Shown here piece after piece: positions 12,238 through 24,815 of a stretch of 53,468 bases of DNA (within the stretch, counting starts at the first letter, position 1; each line of letters begins with the position of its first letter). The stretch covers positions 1-53,468 of the forward strand of contig QANT01007399.1 in assembly GCA_003254885.1 (NCBI GenBank). Direction: 5' to 3'. The DNA comes from Purshia tridentata. Lineage: Eukaryota > Streptophyta > Magnoliopsida > Rosales > Rosaceae. The notes beneath the pieces are model-generated. The model made no database searches. It was given only the letters and a program-made list of their open reading frames with translations, and was not told where the DNA came from. Both the position numbers and the translations under genes were made by a program.

Positions 12238-15226
12238 CTAACGTACATTGATAACACAAACGTCTGAATCAGGTGACCCAAGCAAGTACTTTGATTCTTC
12301 TTCACAAAAATCAGCTTGTCTCCATGGATGCTTTGCCTTATTTCTGATTCCCTCTAGCTCCATCGTCACTTCTTTCATGCCAGGCCTTTCCTCCCCTTTT
12401 ACCCTTAAACAGTTTTTTGCTAGACTGGCCACTTGTTTTAGTATCTCAATATTTTCCTCAATCACTAAGTCTTCATCAAGAATTTGAATCAAGCGATTCT
12501 CTTCCATTGCACGAACAAAAAAGCTTGCTAGGTTTCTATCTGCCTCAGGCCTATTAAAAGAAAGTGCCGCTTTACTTGTTAGTAGCTCCACAAGGACTAC
12601 TCCAAAGCTATAAACATCACTTTTTTCTGTTAGTGTATTTGACTGAAGATACTCAGGATCTAAGTATCCAAGTGTCCCTTGCATTAAAGTTGAAAGTTCA
12701 TTTTGATTTGCAGGAATTAATCGTGCAGCTCCAAAGTCTGACACTTTTGCTGTGTAATTCTCATCTAATAGTATGTTTGTAGATTTCACATCTCGATGTA
12801 TGATTGGCGTGGAAATTGAGGAGTGTAAGTATGCTAGTGCTTCTGAAGTTTCTGATGCTATCTTCAGTCGTAATTCCCATGAAAGTGATGATGAGCCTTT
12901 GCCCTTTTTGTTATGAACATGCTTAAAAAGAGTGCCATGGGTGATGAACTCGTAGACTAGTAAAGGCACTTCAGTCTCTAAACAACAACCAATTAGCCTC
13001 ACAACATTTCTATGGTTGATTTGTGAAAGAAGAATCACCTCATTAACAAATTGATCATTCTGAGTCGCGGCACCGATTTTGGACTTCTTTATAGCAACCA
13101 CTTTGTTATCTGGTAATATTCCTTTGTAAACTGTTCCAAAGCCTCCTTGACCAAGGACTCTACTTTCATGGTAATTGTTTGTGGCCTTCTCAAGTTCTTC
13201 TGTTGTAAAGATTTTTGTTGTCTCCACAGAGCCTCCGTGACGAGCAAGTTGTTCTCGTAACAACAAACCACCATTTTCTTTGAAGTACTTTTCTTTGAGT
13301 TTCATGAAGTTTCTTTTCTTCGTTCCCCAATATAACCACGAAATTCCAACCAGTGAAACCAAGAAGCCTACACTGACACCTGCACATAATTGAAAAGTCA
13401 TCCAAATTTCATGTTTTACAATTTGTTATATATGTATATTGTAGATAAGATAGACTGGGAAGAAATTAATGATATATATAAATAGCAGTATTAGATCTCG
13501 TTTAGTTATCTAGCTAGTTCTTTCCTTTTTAGTACAAAGGTTCTTGACAAATGACAATGAAAACATTGGTCCATTTTACTTAGTCAGATAGTTAAGCTTT
13601 TAAAAAAAAGTTAAAAGCAGAAAAAACGTACGTGGGAAAACTTTTGATCTTGAAAGTATAATTAAAGTATACGTTAATGTATAGTCAAAATATTGAAAAA
13701 GGAACAAGCATTTGACTGAAAATGATTTTTTTTATTACTTAGAAGAAAAAAAAAAAAAACTAGAACTGTTGGTTTTTTTTAAATTTTTTATTTATTCAAA
13801 AGTAGCTCAAGTAAAATAAGTTCGGGTGCAAAACCCCTAAAAAGAAAAAAGTTTGGGTGCATAACTATATGTTCAAAAAAAATTTAGACTAAATCCACAC
13901 ACCCAAGTTTAATCCTCTCTTTTGTCGAATAAAAAAGAAAAAAATTAGGCTATGATCTTAATTAAATGTTAATTAATATATATGTAAGTAATGCATACCC
14001 AATGTAATAATAAGCATGATATAATTGCTGCTTTTGATGCACCTCGTTCCATTCGTGCCGTCGTTTTTGTAACCTTTGTTTGCTTTGTAACCTTCGTCAC
14101 AATTACAAGAATAACTTCCAAGTTTATTTTGGCACGTCGACCCAGTATCGCAGGGGTTTGTATTCTCGCACTCATTAACATCTGAAAAAGAAAGGAAAAT
14201 CGCATATTATGAGGTTGAATCGTACTTTTGATCTTTCCCAGGTGCGTCAAGTATCGATCATATGTATTTATATGACACACATTTATATATTTATTAGATG
14301 TGTATAATATGAATAAAGTTGGATGATGGATATATCACCTTGACAACCTTGTGGGTGATATGGGTTTCCTTGGTAACCTTTCCGGCAACGGCAAATGTAA
14401 CCTTTCCGATTGTTAGGGTTGACACATCTGCTATTTGCCCTGCATGCATAATCCACTCTCTTTTGAGCTTCTTCACACGGGTCAGGCTCTACCCCAATTG
14501 CCCAATTAATAACCACTGGAAGCTCGACTATGTTGCTCAGTTGTTGAAAACTTTTGTTTGAGAATTTGAACTGGGTTTCTTCGACTAGGAAGGCGTAGCT
14601 GCAGGGGTTAAAGTCCCATATACCCGAATGATTAAAATAGCTACTTAGCATGACAGAAGGATTGTCTAGTCCAAAGGGGATGTTAGTTTGACAACACCCG
14701 ACGCCAGAGCAAGAGTCCTGATCAACGCTGATATGTTGTTACAAACGGACATGCACCCGCTTACTAACTCTTCTTCTCCTCGGAAGCCTTGGAAAATTGC
14801 GTAAGTGTCACAACCAACGGCAATGCACTTGTTTTTGGTGTCTGAGATGGTGTAAGGAGGAGGCACCCAGAGCACAGGGTTGTTGCGGTAGGTTCTCTGT
14901 TTCTGGTCATTGTAACAGTCTATGGCTATGTAATTCATTATTTGCAATTCACCTTCAGTAATGTTAAAGTTAGTAATTTGGATATTACTATCTGTCCAGT
15001 TTGCTGATGAGGGTTGGATGGATTCGTCACAAGTCATGTTAAGTTCTGGTCGAAGGTAACAACCTTCACCTATGCCAAATGGATATGGAATTGGGAGAGC
15101 ACCACAGTGGGTTGGGCAGCCAGACAAAGCTTGAGCTGCTGCTATTCCTGTTAACTTTGCAGCAACAGCAGCTAATATTACCAAAGACAGTTGCATGATA
15201 AGCATAATCCTCCCAGGTAAGCCCAT
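12238..15226 (-). pseudogene. WAK B: wall-associated kinase with a 1-bp frameshift
   Basis: Exons 15226-14339, 14181-13999 and 13379-12238 (GT-AG, phase 1 at each junction). Exon 1 encodes a signal peptide (MGLPGRIMLIMQLSLVIL) and GUB_WAK domain ([20 protein letters not shown]). Compared with WAK G, one base is missing near 14730, after CMSVCNNIS, and the frame then ends at about 14666. Adding the base gives an open frame of 737 aa. Exon 2 is a complete EGF-Ca domain (DVNECENTNPCDTG). Exon 3 is fully open: transmembrane segment, GQGGFGTVYKG loop, VAIKKSK lysine, HRDVK (RD kinase) and DFGAA. The tail stops at INVR, about 30 aa earlier than in WAK D, where a TAG replaces a sense codon. It could be a recent pseudogene or a single-base sequence error. 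Confidence 0.85.
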
Positions 15227-15298
15227 CCTTCTAGTACGAGGAATAGTGTATTGGCTAATTTCTATGAGTAAAGTAAGTGGTATCAAAGCCTGGACTTT

Positions 15299-15307
15299 AA
15301 TTTATAG
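15299..15307 (-). promoter_or_regulatory. TATA box of WAK B
   Basis: On the - strand this reads CTATAAATT, about 75 bases before the ATG at 15226. Distance and sequence fit a plant TATA box. No other support. Confidence 0.4.
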
Positions 15308-15612
15308 AAATGGAATAATACAATATATGGAACGAAGAGTCCTATGCGTGCGACTTGGCCTCATCTTGGGGGTTTAGGGGAAATTTCTTCCTCATCTTTA
15401 CTCATTTGTCAGTTAATATATTGTCGTCAACGAACATTTATATATATATATATATAGGTCGTCCCTAATAAATAAAACAACATTCCCACTTGCAATGGGA
15501 TTACCTTAATTTATCTGTTAATGATAAACAATGTACGTTGATTCAATTATTTCATAGAAAATCCTGCTTCTGATAATTAAAAATCTAACTTTGTTCATGT
15601 AAGATGTGCTTG

Positions 15613-16909
15613 CAGGGCCGGTCCTGACTTTTGAAAGGCCTAGGGGCGAAAATTTAAATTGGGCCCCTAAATTTAGTTGTGCGAAAAAAAAGTTTTGCAA
15701 AACAATTCACAATTGAGAATTTAGAATCAATATTTCATTAACAAAAAAATCTAAAATTTAGAATCAGCAACAGCCAATCAAAATTGTTTGTTGTCTCCTT
15801 CTAATGGAAATAAGAAGACATTTTCAACCTAATCAAAATTTCACAGCCACCTGAATGTCTAAAGACTAAAAAATATATGTTCTATATAAACAAACAATGG
15901 GCTTTCTCAATTCAACTCCAAGAGATCAACTTCTCCATCCATGTCAATGCACAAAAAACCTAAACATCAAGGTCTTGAAACTGACAGCAACTTATTGTCG
16001 TCCAACAGGCAGCAGACATGGCCCTAAACCTTCAGCTGAATTTTCACTTGCTTTCTTAGAAATAAATTTTTCAAGAGCTCCTCTTTGAGATTTTGTTAAT
16101 TCTTCAATTCTTTTTCTCTTTTTTCTTTTTTCACTTCCAGACAAATGTTTTTTAGATAACATGTTTATGAATTTTGCTTATGCTAGAAAAGCACACAATG
16201 AAACATTGACAAAAACAAGGAAATTCCAAGAAGTATGACTAACAGCAATCACAAAAAAAGTCTAAAGAAAGGGTGAGTAAAAGAACAACAACACCTGAAT
16301 TTCTTGTATCCAGATTCCAGCTCCTTTAATTGAATTTGATTATTTGAAGATCGAATTCCTTAAATTCTTCTGTGCTTAAGATTTTCCCCAATCCCTACTG
16401 AAAGTGTTCACTGCTCAATTGCACATTGCTTGCTCTAAAGAAAAAATAGAAGGCGTAAAATCAAAAGCCTTTTTCCTTATCCAGATGAAATTATTTCTCT
16501 TGGCTTTTGCCTTCACGCCTTCTGCCATTCCTTAGTCAGTGAATCCAATAATTCATTAATCCTCTCCCTTTGGTCTCTGCGAATGCCAAGAGTTTCCTTC
16601 CCTGGAGACTAAAGTCAGATCCCCAATCCCACTTCCCCAAAACAGCTGAACCAACTTATTCTTTAGTCTTTTACTTTACGCCACTTTCCTAATTACTAAT
16701 CTTTCTTTTTATTATTATTTTTTCTTTTGGGTCTCTGTTGTTGGGCCCTAAAATAGATAAACGGCCAGCAATATTAATGTTTTTTTTTTCCTTTACAGCA
16801 TAATTATTTTTTAATATATTAATATATATATATAGTATAAATTTGTAGGCCCCTTTGAAGATGGGCCCTAGGCCGTCGCACCCCGTGCACCCCTTCAGGG
16901 CCGGCCCTG
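15613..16909. mobile_element. Non-autonomous hAT element, 1,297 bp
   Basis: Termini are CAGGGCCGGTCCTGA on the left and, in reverse complement, CAGGGCCGGCCCTGA on the right. A perfect 8-bp target-site duplication TGTGCTTG flanks it (15605-15612 and 16910-16917). An 8-bp duplication with CAGGG-type ends is diagnostic of hAT transposons. Most of the transposase is gone; one short N-terminal remnant survives inside. It lies in the 3' flank of WAK C. Confidence 0.9.
15992..16162 (-). pseudogene. Remnant N-terminus of a hAT transposase
   Basis: A 56-codon frame beginning MLSKKHLSGSEKRKKRKR, followed by a helix with SQRGALEKFISKK. This lysine-rich start and the (K/R)SQ-G-L-KF motif match the N-termini of plant TTF-zinc-finger hAT transposases as I know them. 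It stops at 15992 without any DDE or dimerisation region. It supports the hAT identity of the surrounding element. Confidence 0.55.
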
Positions 16910-17057
16910 TGTGCTTGTAAGCTTCAACTTAAGGTTTTTATTCTTGTTTCCTACTCTCAACCAAATTAAATTGCAACAGATTAAATACTGGTTTAGATTT
17001 ACTACAATAAAATAAAATAGATTAATACTTGACCCTTGTAGCAAGTCAGTATATGAA

Positions 17058-20000
17058 TCATCGTCCATCATCATATGGCATTAACAGTTGGATTTGCATG
17101 CTGTCATACCCGCTGGTTGTACCACTAGGACCACCATGATCACCTCCGACATTGACAACGCAAGCCTCTGAATTACTTGACCCAAGCAAGTACTCTGCCT
17201 CTTCTCCACATAAATAAAATTGTCCCCCCCATGGATGCTTTGCTGTAATTTTGATTCCCTCTAGCTCCATCGCCACTTCTTTCATGTCAGGCCTTTCATC
17301 CCCTATTACCCTCAAACATCTTTTTGCTAGATTGGCCACTTGTTTTAGTATCTCAATATTTCCATCATTCACTATGTGTTCATCAAGAATTTGAATCAAG
17401 CGATCCTCTTCCATTGAATGAACAAAGAAGTTCGCTAGATTTCTCTCTGCCTCAGGCCTAGCAAATGAAAGAGCCACTTTGCTTGTTAGTAGCTCCACAA
17501 GGACAACTCCAAAGCTGTAAACGTCACTTTTCTCTGTTAGTGTGTTTGACTGAAGATATTCAGGATCTAAATATCCGAGTGTCCCTTGCATCAAAGTTGA
17601 AAATTCATTTTGATCTGCTAGAATCAATTGTGAAGCTCCGAAATCTAATACCTTTGCTGTGTAATTTTCACCTATTAATATGTTTGTTAATTTCACATCT
17701 CGATGTATGATTGGAATAGAAATAGAGGAGTGCAAGTATGCTAGCGCTCCTGCAGTTTCTGAAGCTATCTTCAATCTTAAGTCCCATGAAAGTGATGATG
17801 ATCCTTTGCCCTCTTTATTATGGACATGCTCAAAAAGAGTGCCATGGGTGATGAACTCGTAGACCAGTAAAGGCACTTCTGTCTCTAAACAACAGCCTAA
17901 TAGCCTCACAACATTTCTACGGTTGATTTGTGAAAGAAGAATCACCTCATTGACAAACTGGTCATTTTGAGTAGGGGGGCACCAATTTTGGACTTCTTTA
18001 TAGCAACCACTTTGTTATCCGGTAATATTCCTTTGTAAACTATTCCATAGCCTCCTTCACCCAGGACTCAACTTTCATGGTAATTGTTTGTAGCCTTTTT
18101 AAGTTCTTCTGCAGCAAAGATTTTTGTTGTCTCCACAGAACCTCCGCGACTAGCAATTGTTGTTCTAACAATAGGCCACCATTTTCTTTGAAGTACTTCT
18201 CTTTGAGTTTCATGAACTTTCTTTTCTTCATTCCCCAATATATCCATGAAATTCCAACCAGTAAAATCAAGAAGACTACACTGACACCTGCACATAATTG
18301 AAAAATCACTACCATATTTTACTTTTCAATTGTTTATGTATATTCTACTGGGTATAGGATGTTAGAGATACATTGGGAAAAAAGAAAAGAAAAGCGTATA
18401 GCGTATCAAAAAATCCTATTTAATTTAGTTATCTAGCTTGTTCTTTTTTAGCGCAAAGATTTTTTGATAAAGTAATATATATTGAGAACAAGTACGATTC
18501 TTTGTATCACAATGAAAACTTATCCATTTTACATTTAGTTCGATTAATTAATCGTTCTAAGTCTGTTAAAAAGGCTAGTATTGAAAAGCAGAGGAAACAC
18601 ATACGTGGGGGAAAACTTTCAATGTTGAAAGTACACATTAATGTATACTATAGTCAAATGCCTTGGCCAAAAAAATATTGTATAGTCAAATGTTAATTAA
18701 TATATAAATAATGCGTGTACCCAATTATGAAATAATCAGCAGGAAATTATTGTTGGCTTTGATGCACCTCGTTCCATACTTGCCGTCCTCTGTGTAATCT
18801 TTGTTTTCTTTGTAACCGTGGTCACAAACACAAGAAAAATTTCCAGGTTTATTTTGGCACGTGGACCCAGCATCGCAGAGGTCTTTGTATTCTTGCACTC
18901 ATCAACATCTGAAAAGAAAGGACAACTCATATATTACATATATATCACATGTACATTATAAGGTTGCATATATATATATATATATATATGCATGTATACA
19001 GTATACTTACTTAAACGCACACATTTATACAAGTATTGGATGTGTGTGTATATGTAAAAGAATATAGATCACCTTGGCAACCTTGTGGGAGATATGGGTT
19101 TCTGTTGATGCCAAAAACTAGAGGCTTCTGGATCAACGTAGATGAATCTTTAGTAGACTCTGCTTACGTTCCCTCTAACCCTAGACTTTGTAGTTCCTGT
19201 AGAAAAAGAAAGCAAGGATGGGAACTCACACCAGTGTGGTGTTGGCTAAAGGCCCTCCGATGCCAAAGTTAGAAAACAGCAAGAACCAGAATGATCTCAA
19301 GGGCTAGGCCTGAGATTAGTTCAAATGATGTATGTTCTCTGTATGCGTTTTTTTTTTTTCTTGATTTCCTGAAAGTGGGAAGATGGAGTCATATTTATAG
19401 GCAAGAGCCCCAGACACCTGCTTGGAAATGGTCGTGTTGGTGGGCCACGTGGATGCATTTGTGGCGTTCATCTCACTCACTAGGCCACTTAATCATTAAA
19501 TGCAGGCATGGCAGGTGGGTGAAGGGGCGAAGCATTTGCGCACCCAACACTTGAGTGCATGTCTCTTGGGGCATGTGCATTTAAGATTGACGCCGACACA
19601 GCTAGATGAAGCCGACCCGATCTGCATCATTGCCTGAACTGATCCGCCAGACTGACCTCAAAGGTCGTGCAGATCCAGCGGGTTTGCTGTTGAGTCTACC
19701 CGGTCTCCGATTTCGGCTTGGTGCGCTGACGCCGCATGCAGTCAATTCCGCTTGGGTCAATGGTCAACGTGATGGGCAGGAGACAGGTGTCAGCTATCCG
19801 CTCGTGGGTAATATGGATGCCGATCCGAGCATCAACAGTTTACTTGGTAACCTGGCAAGCAGCGGCAATTGTAACCCTTCCGAGTATCGGGTTTGACACA
19901 CTCGCTATTTTCTTTGCATGCAAAATCCTCCCTGTTTTGAGCTGCATCACACGAGGAATCATTCCCAATTGCCCAATCAAGAAGCAATGGAAGCTTGTCT

Positions 20001-20692
20001 ATGCGCTCCAGTTCTCTCAATTTGTTAGTGGAGAATGTGAAGTAGCCTTCTTGTACAATGAAGGCATAGCTGCAGGGGTTAAAGTCCCATATACCCCCGG
20101 TATGATTATAGAAACTAACCAAACTCAAAGTTTGATTTTGCAGTCCGCTGGGGATGGGAGTTTGGCAACACCCAACACCAGAGCAAGAGGAGTCGTTAAC
20201 GCCTGCCAGACTCTTACAATAGGATATGCACCCGGTTACGTACCTTTCCTCGCCTCGGTAGCCTTCAACAAATGCATCTGTGTCGCAGCCAACTGCGATG
20301 AGTTTGTTTTTGGTGTTAGACATGACGAAAGGAGACCAGAGGTAAGGTCTGTTTTGATCTGTTTGGACACCCTGCTTGTCATAACAATCTCGGGCTACGT
20401 ACTGCCATATCAACTCACTGTCCTGCAGAGATATGTTGGTAACAAGGATATCATCACTTGCCGCCCAGATTGCTATTGGGGGTTCAGTGGTTTTGTTGCA
20501 AGTGATACCAAACTCTTTATCTCCTTGTGGCAGGTAACAACCATCACCTATGCCAAATGGATATGGAATAGTTTTTAGATTCCCACAGTGGGTTGGGCAG
20601 TTAGGCTTGGCCAATTGATGCAGGGCTTCACCTGCTGCTAGTATTAGCAAACAGAGTTGCAAGATAAGCATAATCCTAACATGTATGGCCAT
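17058..20692 (-). pseudogene. WAK C: wall-associated kinase pseudogene split by a solo LTR
   Basis: Exon 1 runs 20692-19073 and is interrupted by a 735-bp solo LTR (19103-19837). Without the LTR and its 5-bp duplication it is 880 bp, exactly the length of WAK D exon 1. Exon 2 (18908-18721) carries a 2-bp insertion near the third Cys and an in-frame TAA at 18725-18727. Exon 3 (18287-17058) has a 1-bp deletion near 18158, TGA at 18068-18070 just before the glycine loop, and a 2-bp insertion in a G-run near 17975. The ectodomain and kinase are otherwise clear copies of WAK D (PNCPTHCGNLKTIPYPFG; HRDVKLTN; LDFGASQL). At least six lesions make this a dead gene. The ATG at 20692 (MAIHVRIM) is the first true ATG of the frame. 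Confidence 0.93.
19103..19837. mobile_element. Solo LTR, 735 bp
   Basis: Starts TGTTGATGCC and ends GAGCATCAACA, so it has the TG...CA ends of an LTR inside a short inverted repeat (TGTTGATGC/GCATCAACA). The flanks GTTTC (19098-19102) and GTTTA (19838-19842) form a 5-bp target-site duplication with one mismatch. The uninterrupted sequence is preserved in WAK D near 27520. A TATTTATAG motif near 19390 could be the LTR promoter. No internal retrotransposon genes are present, which fits recombination between two LTRs. Confidence 0.85.
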
Positions 20693-21059
20693 TCTTAATG
20701 TTATGATTAAAAAAGTAAGTGGTAGCAACTAGCAAACAAGCCTGGCCTTTTATTGTAGAGGACTCAAGACTGTTATGCGCGTGAATTGGTCAAGTCATGT
20801 GGAAGTTTCTTCCTCATCTCTTCTCACTTGTCTCTGTTAATGGAATTTTCTTAGGTGTCCCTATTCTCTAATTAATATTACACCATCCCACTTGATTAGA
20901 CTTGGAACTGGTACTCTTGCTCTTTAAATCATTAATGGTCAATAAGCGACGGCGTGGGGAAATTAAGTCCAGCATTACTCACGAAGGTGACTCACCAATA
21001 TCATTATTCATGCATCAACAAAACAAAGAAGTAACTTCTTTCTACTTTTGCTTCTAATA
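20693..21059. other. 5' flank of WAK C
   Basis: Shares long blocks with the 5' flank of WAK D (28373-28630), including GGTCAATAAGCGACGGCG. The - strand reads CAATAAAAGGCC about 55 bases before the ATG, a weak TATA-like element. The similarity to the WAK D flank stops near 20980, where a separate duplicated segment begins. Confidence 0.5.
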
Positions 21060-21210
21060 TTGGATATTTGTGAGATCACCACACTTGTAATTAGTGCACT
21101 CAGGCTTGACCAGAGACGGCTCGGCTTGAGCAGCTGCTGCAGCTAATATTAACAGGCAGAGTCGCAGAATACAGCTCCCATGCATGTAAGGCCATGGCTG
21201 GTCTATGCAT
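21060..21210 (-). pseudogene. WAK exon 1 fragment (F/I type)
   Basis: Read on the - strand from an ATG at 21210 it starts MHRPAMALHA, the counterpart of [10 protein letters not shown] in WAK F and I. A GCAT insertion after MALH shifts the frame. Further on, the sequence matches the [21 protein letters not shown] part of WAK F, then stops being similar near 21060. It keeps about 130 bp of a 970-bp exon. The same insertion is present in the WAK E remnant at 32788-32893, so the two scraps share a disabled ancestor. Confidence 0.75.
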
Positions 21211-21917
21211 GCACCAGTACGTACTGGTACTACTACGTAATTAATTCCTCTTCTTTATCTAGCTAGCTAGTACTGTGTATGTGACAAGTATATAAGTGCT
21301 AGCCTGCATGGTCTTTTATAGGCCATTCAGATATATTAATTATTAAATAAGAGTGGGTTAGGGGAAATGTCTCCCTCTATACTTGTCTGTATCATTTAAT
21401 TTCGATGTTCCTGTCCAGGGTCCACATCATCAAGTTGTCTCTAATCCCACTAGGCAAATAAGTAACCCCATAAACCCCATGCCACTTGGTACGTCAATAA
21501 GACAAGGAGCAAAGTCTTTCTTTTTTCTTGGTAAATTGGCGCAAAGTCAAACACTAGCTGTCAGCTAGGGGATGTTTTAATTAAAGATAGTTCACACGCC
21601 AAATTGCCCATACTGACTTGGTCTTTTTTTATGCCATAATTTTAGTGGGGAAAAACATTAATTCGAAAGTCAAAGATTAAACCCTTACTCTTATTTATTT
21701 ATTCTACTTGAGAGGCTAGTGACCAATAAAAATGATGTCACCAGTTCATAAATTATGACCATGATGGCTCTATTGATATTATTTCGTTGTAGCCAATGCA
21801 ATCCCACTAGGTAATATTCAATTAACCACTTAATTACCCCAAAACAAGCTAGATGATAAAACCAGAAAATTAATAAGCCGGGCCACTTGGTCATCCTTAG
21901 AGTGGTGGGACTATATA
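21211..21917 (-). promoter_or_regulatory. Relict WAK promoter block
   Basis: Upstream region of the exon 1 fragment, closely matching the 5' flanks of WAK F (39040-39800), WAK I (52600-53240) and the copy at 33388-34051. Shared blocks include a TATA-type CCTATAAAAGACC (- strand, near 21312-21322) and AAATTGGCGCAAAGTCAAAC. No gene lies within it. Confidence 0.55.
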
Positions 21918-22232
21918 CACTATGTCTTCATCAACAATCTGAATCAAGTGATTCTTTTTCTTGAACTAAACTAACAAAGAAGTTTGCTAGGTTTCTCTGC
22001 CTCAGGCCTATCAAATGAAAGTGTCACTTTGCTTGTTTGTAGCTCCACAAAGACAACTCCAAAGTTGTAAACGTTACTTTTTTCTGTAAGTGTGTTGGAC
22101 TTAAGATATTCAGAATCTAAATATCCGAGTATTCCTTACATCAAAGTTGATAGTTCCTTTTGATCTGCAGGGATTAACCATGAAACTCTGAAGTCGGACG
22201 CTTTTGCAGTGAAGTTCTCATATAATAGTATG
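21918..22232 (-). pseudogene. WAK kinase fragment
   Basis: The - strand translation gives a degraded piece of the activation segment and C-lobe: ENFTAKASDFRVSWLIPADQ, then [20 protein letters not shown], then LSFDRPEAE. The DFG glycine is Arg, a stop interrupts after STLM, and frameshifts follow. It is the 3' scrap of another copy, cut off abruptly at 22232. A sister scrap sits at 34052-34349. Confidence 0.8.
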
Positions 22233-24815
22233 ATTGATATTAATTATTGCAATTATTTGTTAAGGAAACCAAAATCCATGATATATTATGAATTTTTCGG
22301 TCAACTTCGACTAGTAATTTTCTCACCGGCTAGATTCTTATGCAGTTAGATGTTAAATAGAAACCATTGATTACTTAGATAGGATCACTTTTTAATATAC
22401 ATGTTTAAATTTCAATTTATTCTAACATAAATCTATTTTTTATTTTTTATTTTTGGTTTGGGAGATCTAATTTTTAATTTGATATCATAATTTGTCAGAT
22501 TATTTTACAAGAAATGATTTGATATCATTCAAAAGTAAGAGGGATAGGCCATGGGGACCAATGACTCAAGTTATTTTTGATTTTTTTTCTTTTGTAAGAA
22601 TTAATAGCCAACACAAAAGTCAAAGTTATAGATGGCGATTACCTCAGCTGCTCAACGTCCTTGCCAGGAAACCTTTGCTTTCATTGGGCCCTCATTTGTA
22701 AACTAACGTGAAAGAAAATGTTAATATTGAGCCTTGTATTTTTAGACCAAGAAAAAAAATGGGCCTTGTTTATAAATACAACTCCTTGAGACGAGTCAAT
22801 ATATACAATAAATGAATGAAGTTTACGAAATCGTCCTTTTATCCTATTATTCCAAAAAAAGGAGATTTTTCTTTTTGAGCTAAGTAAGTAAATTACTGCA
22901 TTGGGGTTTCGTTTTATGTTTGGTTCCTGAGAAAACCGATAGGAAATGATACCGAAAGCTGTTGATTATTACTATATGTATGCTGCCAATGTAAATGTTA
23001 ATTTCCTCAACTTTGGCAAAATTGCATTTTGCGTTTTCTGGATTAAGTTAGTCAAAATTAATTAAGTGGTTTTTGATTAAATTTAAATGTAGTTGAACTT
23101 GTTTGCTTGTTCGTCCACATTTGAGTTTCATGAAAGTATATGAATTTGAATACTTCGATAGACTTATGAAAAAGGAAAGTGATCAAACAAGTCTGAAAGT
23201 GAACTTTGGAACGCACTTAAATATATATGTGTCATATTGGCTACAGTATCATATTACAGAGGTGAGGTGGGGTGGGGCTGGGATTGGTTTCTGCAGTATT
23301 ATTTTTTCTTTTAAAAATATAGTAGGTGGACCTTGAAAATACAATTGCAGTCATAATTTTTGGATCCTTTTAATAACCAAGATTAAAAGCATGGCGCACA
23401 AGTCTGATGGAGAAAATCTGGCAGAGGATCTTTGTCCTACTCAATAATTTCATTACCCACTTCACCCCCTTGGTATTTGCTGTTGAAGAATAAGCCCACA
23501 CACAGTAGTTTTAAAATTATAATAGGTAATGGTGAGATGAACATGCAAGAGTTGGTTGCGACTTCGGAAGAGGGGTAAGGGATTATGGGGATGAAAATAC
23601 CCTTTAAATATAGGTCACGGAAAATGTAACATAAGTTACAAAAATGACTAAAGTAATATTTGTACAATGGATTCCAAAATTTCAAATAAAATTCATACAT
23701 AAACTAAAGTGATACTCGGAATATAATTCATGAACCATTATTATAATTAACTCCTCGATTTAGTTTAAGAAATATGATTGGCTTGGGAAGGGTGAGTTTC
23801 ATACTATTCTTTTATTCATATGTGCTTGCTAAATAACAAGCTACTTGGTCACTTGACTTGACATACAAAAATATATCAAAATTAATATGCTTCATTTATT
23901 AAACAGTTCAAAAATCAAGGCCTCCTTGTTTATAAACATAATCCATAAGATAGATATCAATTGCGCTAAAATATTCTATGGAAGCGAAAAATTATGCTAC
24001 ACTGGAAAAAGGTAAAAAATTATGCAAATGATGTCTTCTTATGATCGAAATGTCCATGAAATAAAAAAATGAAAACACATAGGAGGACTCGTCTCAATGA
24101 GCTGGGTTATAAAGAAAGCCCAATTTCAAAACAAGCCTACAGCAAACAAGCGGGAAACCATCAACGGTCAACTGATCCCAAATCGGCAAATCCTACCCTG
24201 GACATAATCAAAAACAATCAAAGGCAAAGAATGCTAAGCGTTTTCGCTAATTTAGTGCTTTGCGCTTCCTCTGTTTGCTTGCTTAGAAAATCGATGACAG
24301 GAAACCAAAACGAAATTTGTCTGTTGTTTTGCTTTATTTCTTTTTCCCACATTACCATGCACCCACATTTCCTAAAAGAAAAAATAAATAAGTCGTTTCT
24401 GTTTAAATTTGAATGAAGTCGAATTTGTTTGATTGTTTGCTCTTCCTTGTTTTTGGTCTGAATTATTTGCTTGTTTGCCCATTTGAACATCATCAAAGTG
24501 CATAAATTTTGAATCCTTCAATAGACTTGGTGAGTTGAAGTTAAGCATGAATGACTTCCTTTGTCATATTATATGCAACAAATTAAAGACTGACAAGTAG
24601 TATTGCTTTATGTTTATACAGCTTCACACCCTTAATTTGGCATTGCAATACAGTTGAAACATTACATGTACACTATACTATTACTAACGTATATATTTGC
24701 TAAAATACAACACTGGACTGATCAAAATCAAATTGCAACAGGTTAAATACTGGTTTAGATTTCCTGCAATACAATAAAACAGATTAATACTTGACCCTCT
24801 TGGCAATTGAATGAA
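22233..24815. other. Intergenic between kinase scrap and WAK D
   Basis: No gene supported. Bases 22233-22720 match 34350-34830, and bases 22230-23210 match 29012-29410 upstream of WAK D, so this is part of the duplicated array. Bases 24690-24815 match the 3' flank of WAK C (16960-17057). Bases 23210-24690 hold nothing I can name; the 115-codon frame at 24069-24416 has no recognisable features. Confidence 0.5.

Noticed and set aside
19736..20578. 280-codon open frame on the + strand, and its counterpart of 254 codons at 27494-28258
   Set aside because: Both lie antisense to exon 1 of WAK C and WAK D. The composition follows from the - strand codons, and the sense frame has clear WAK domains.
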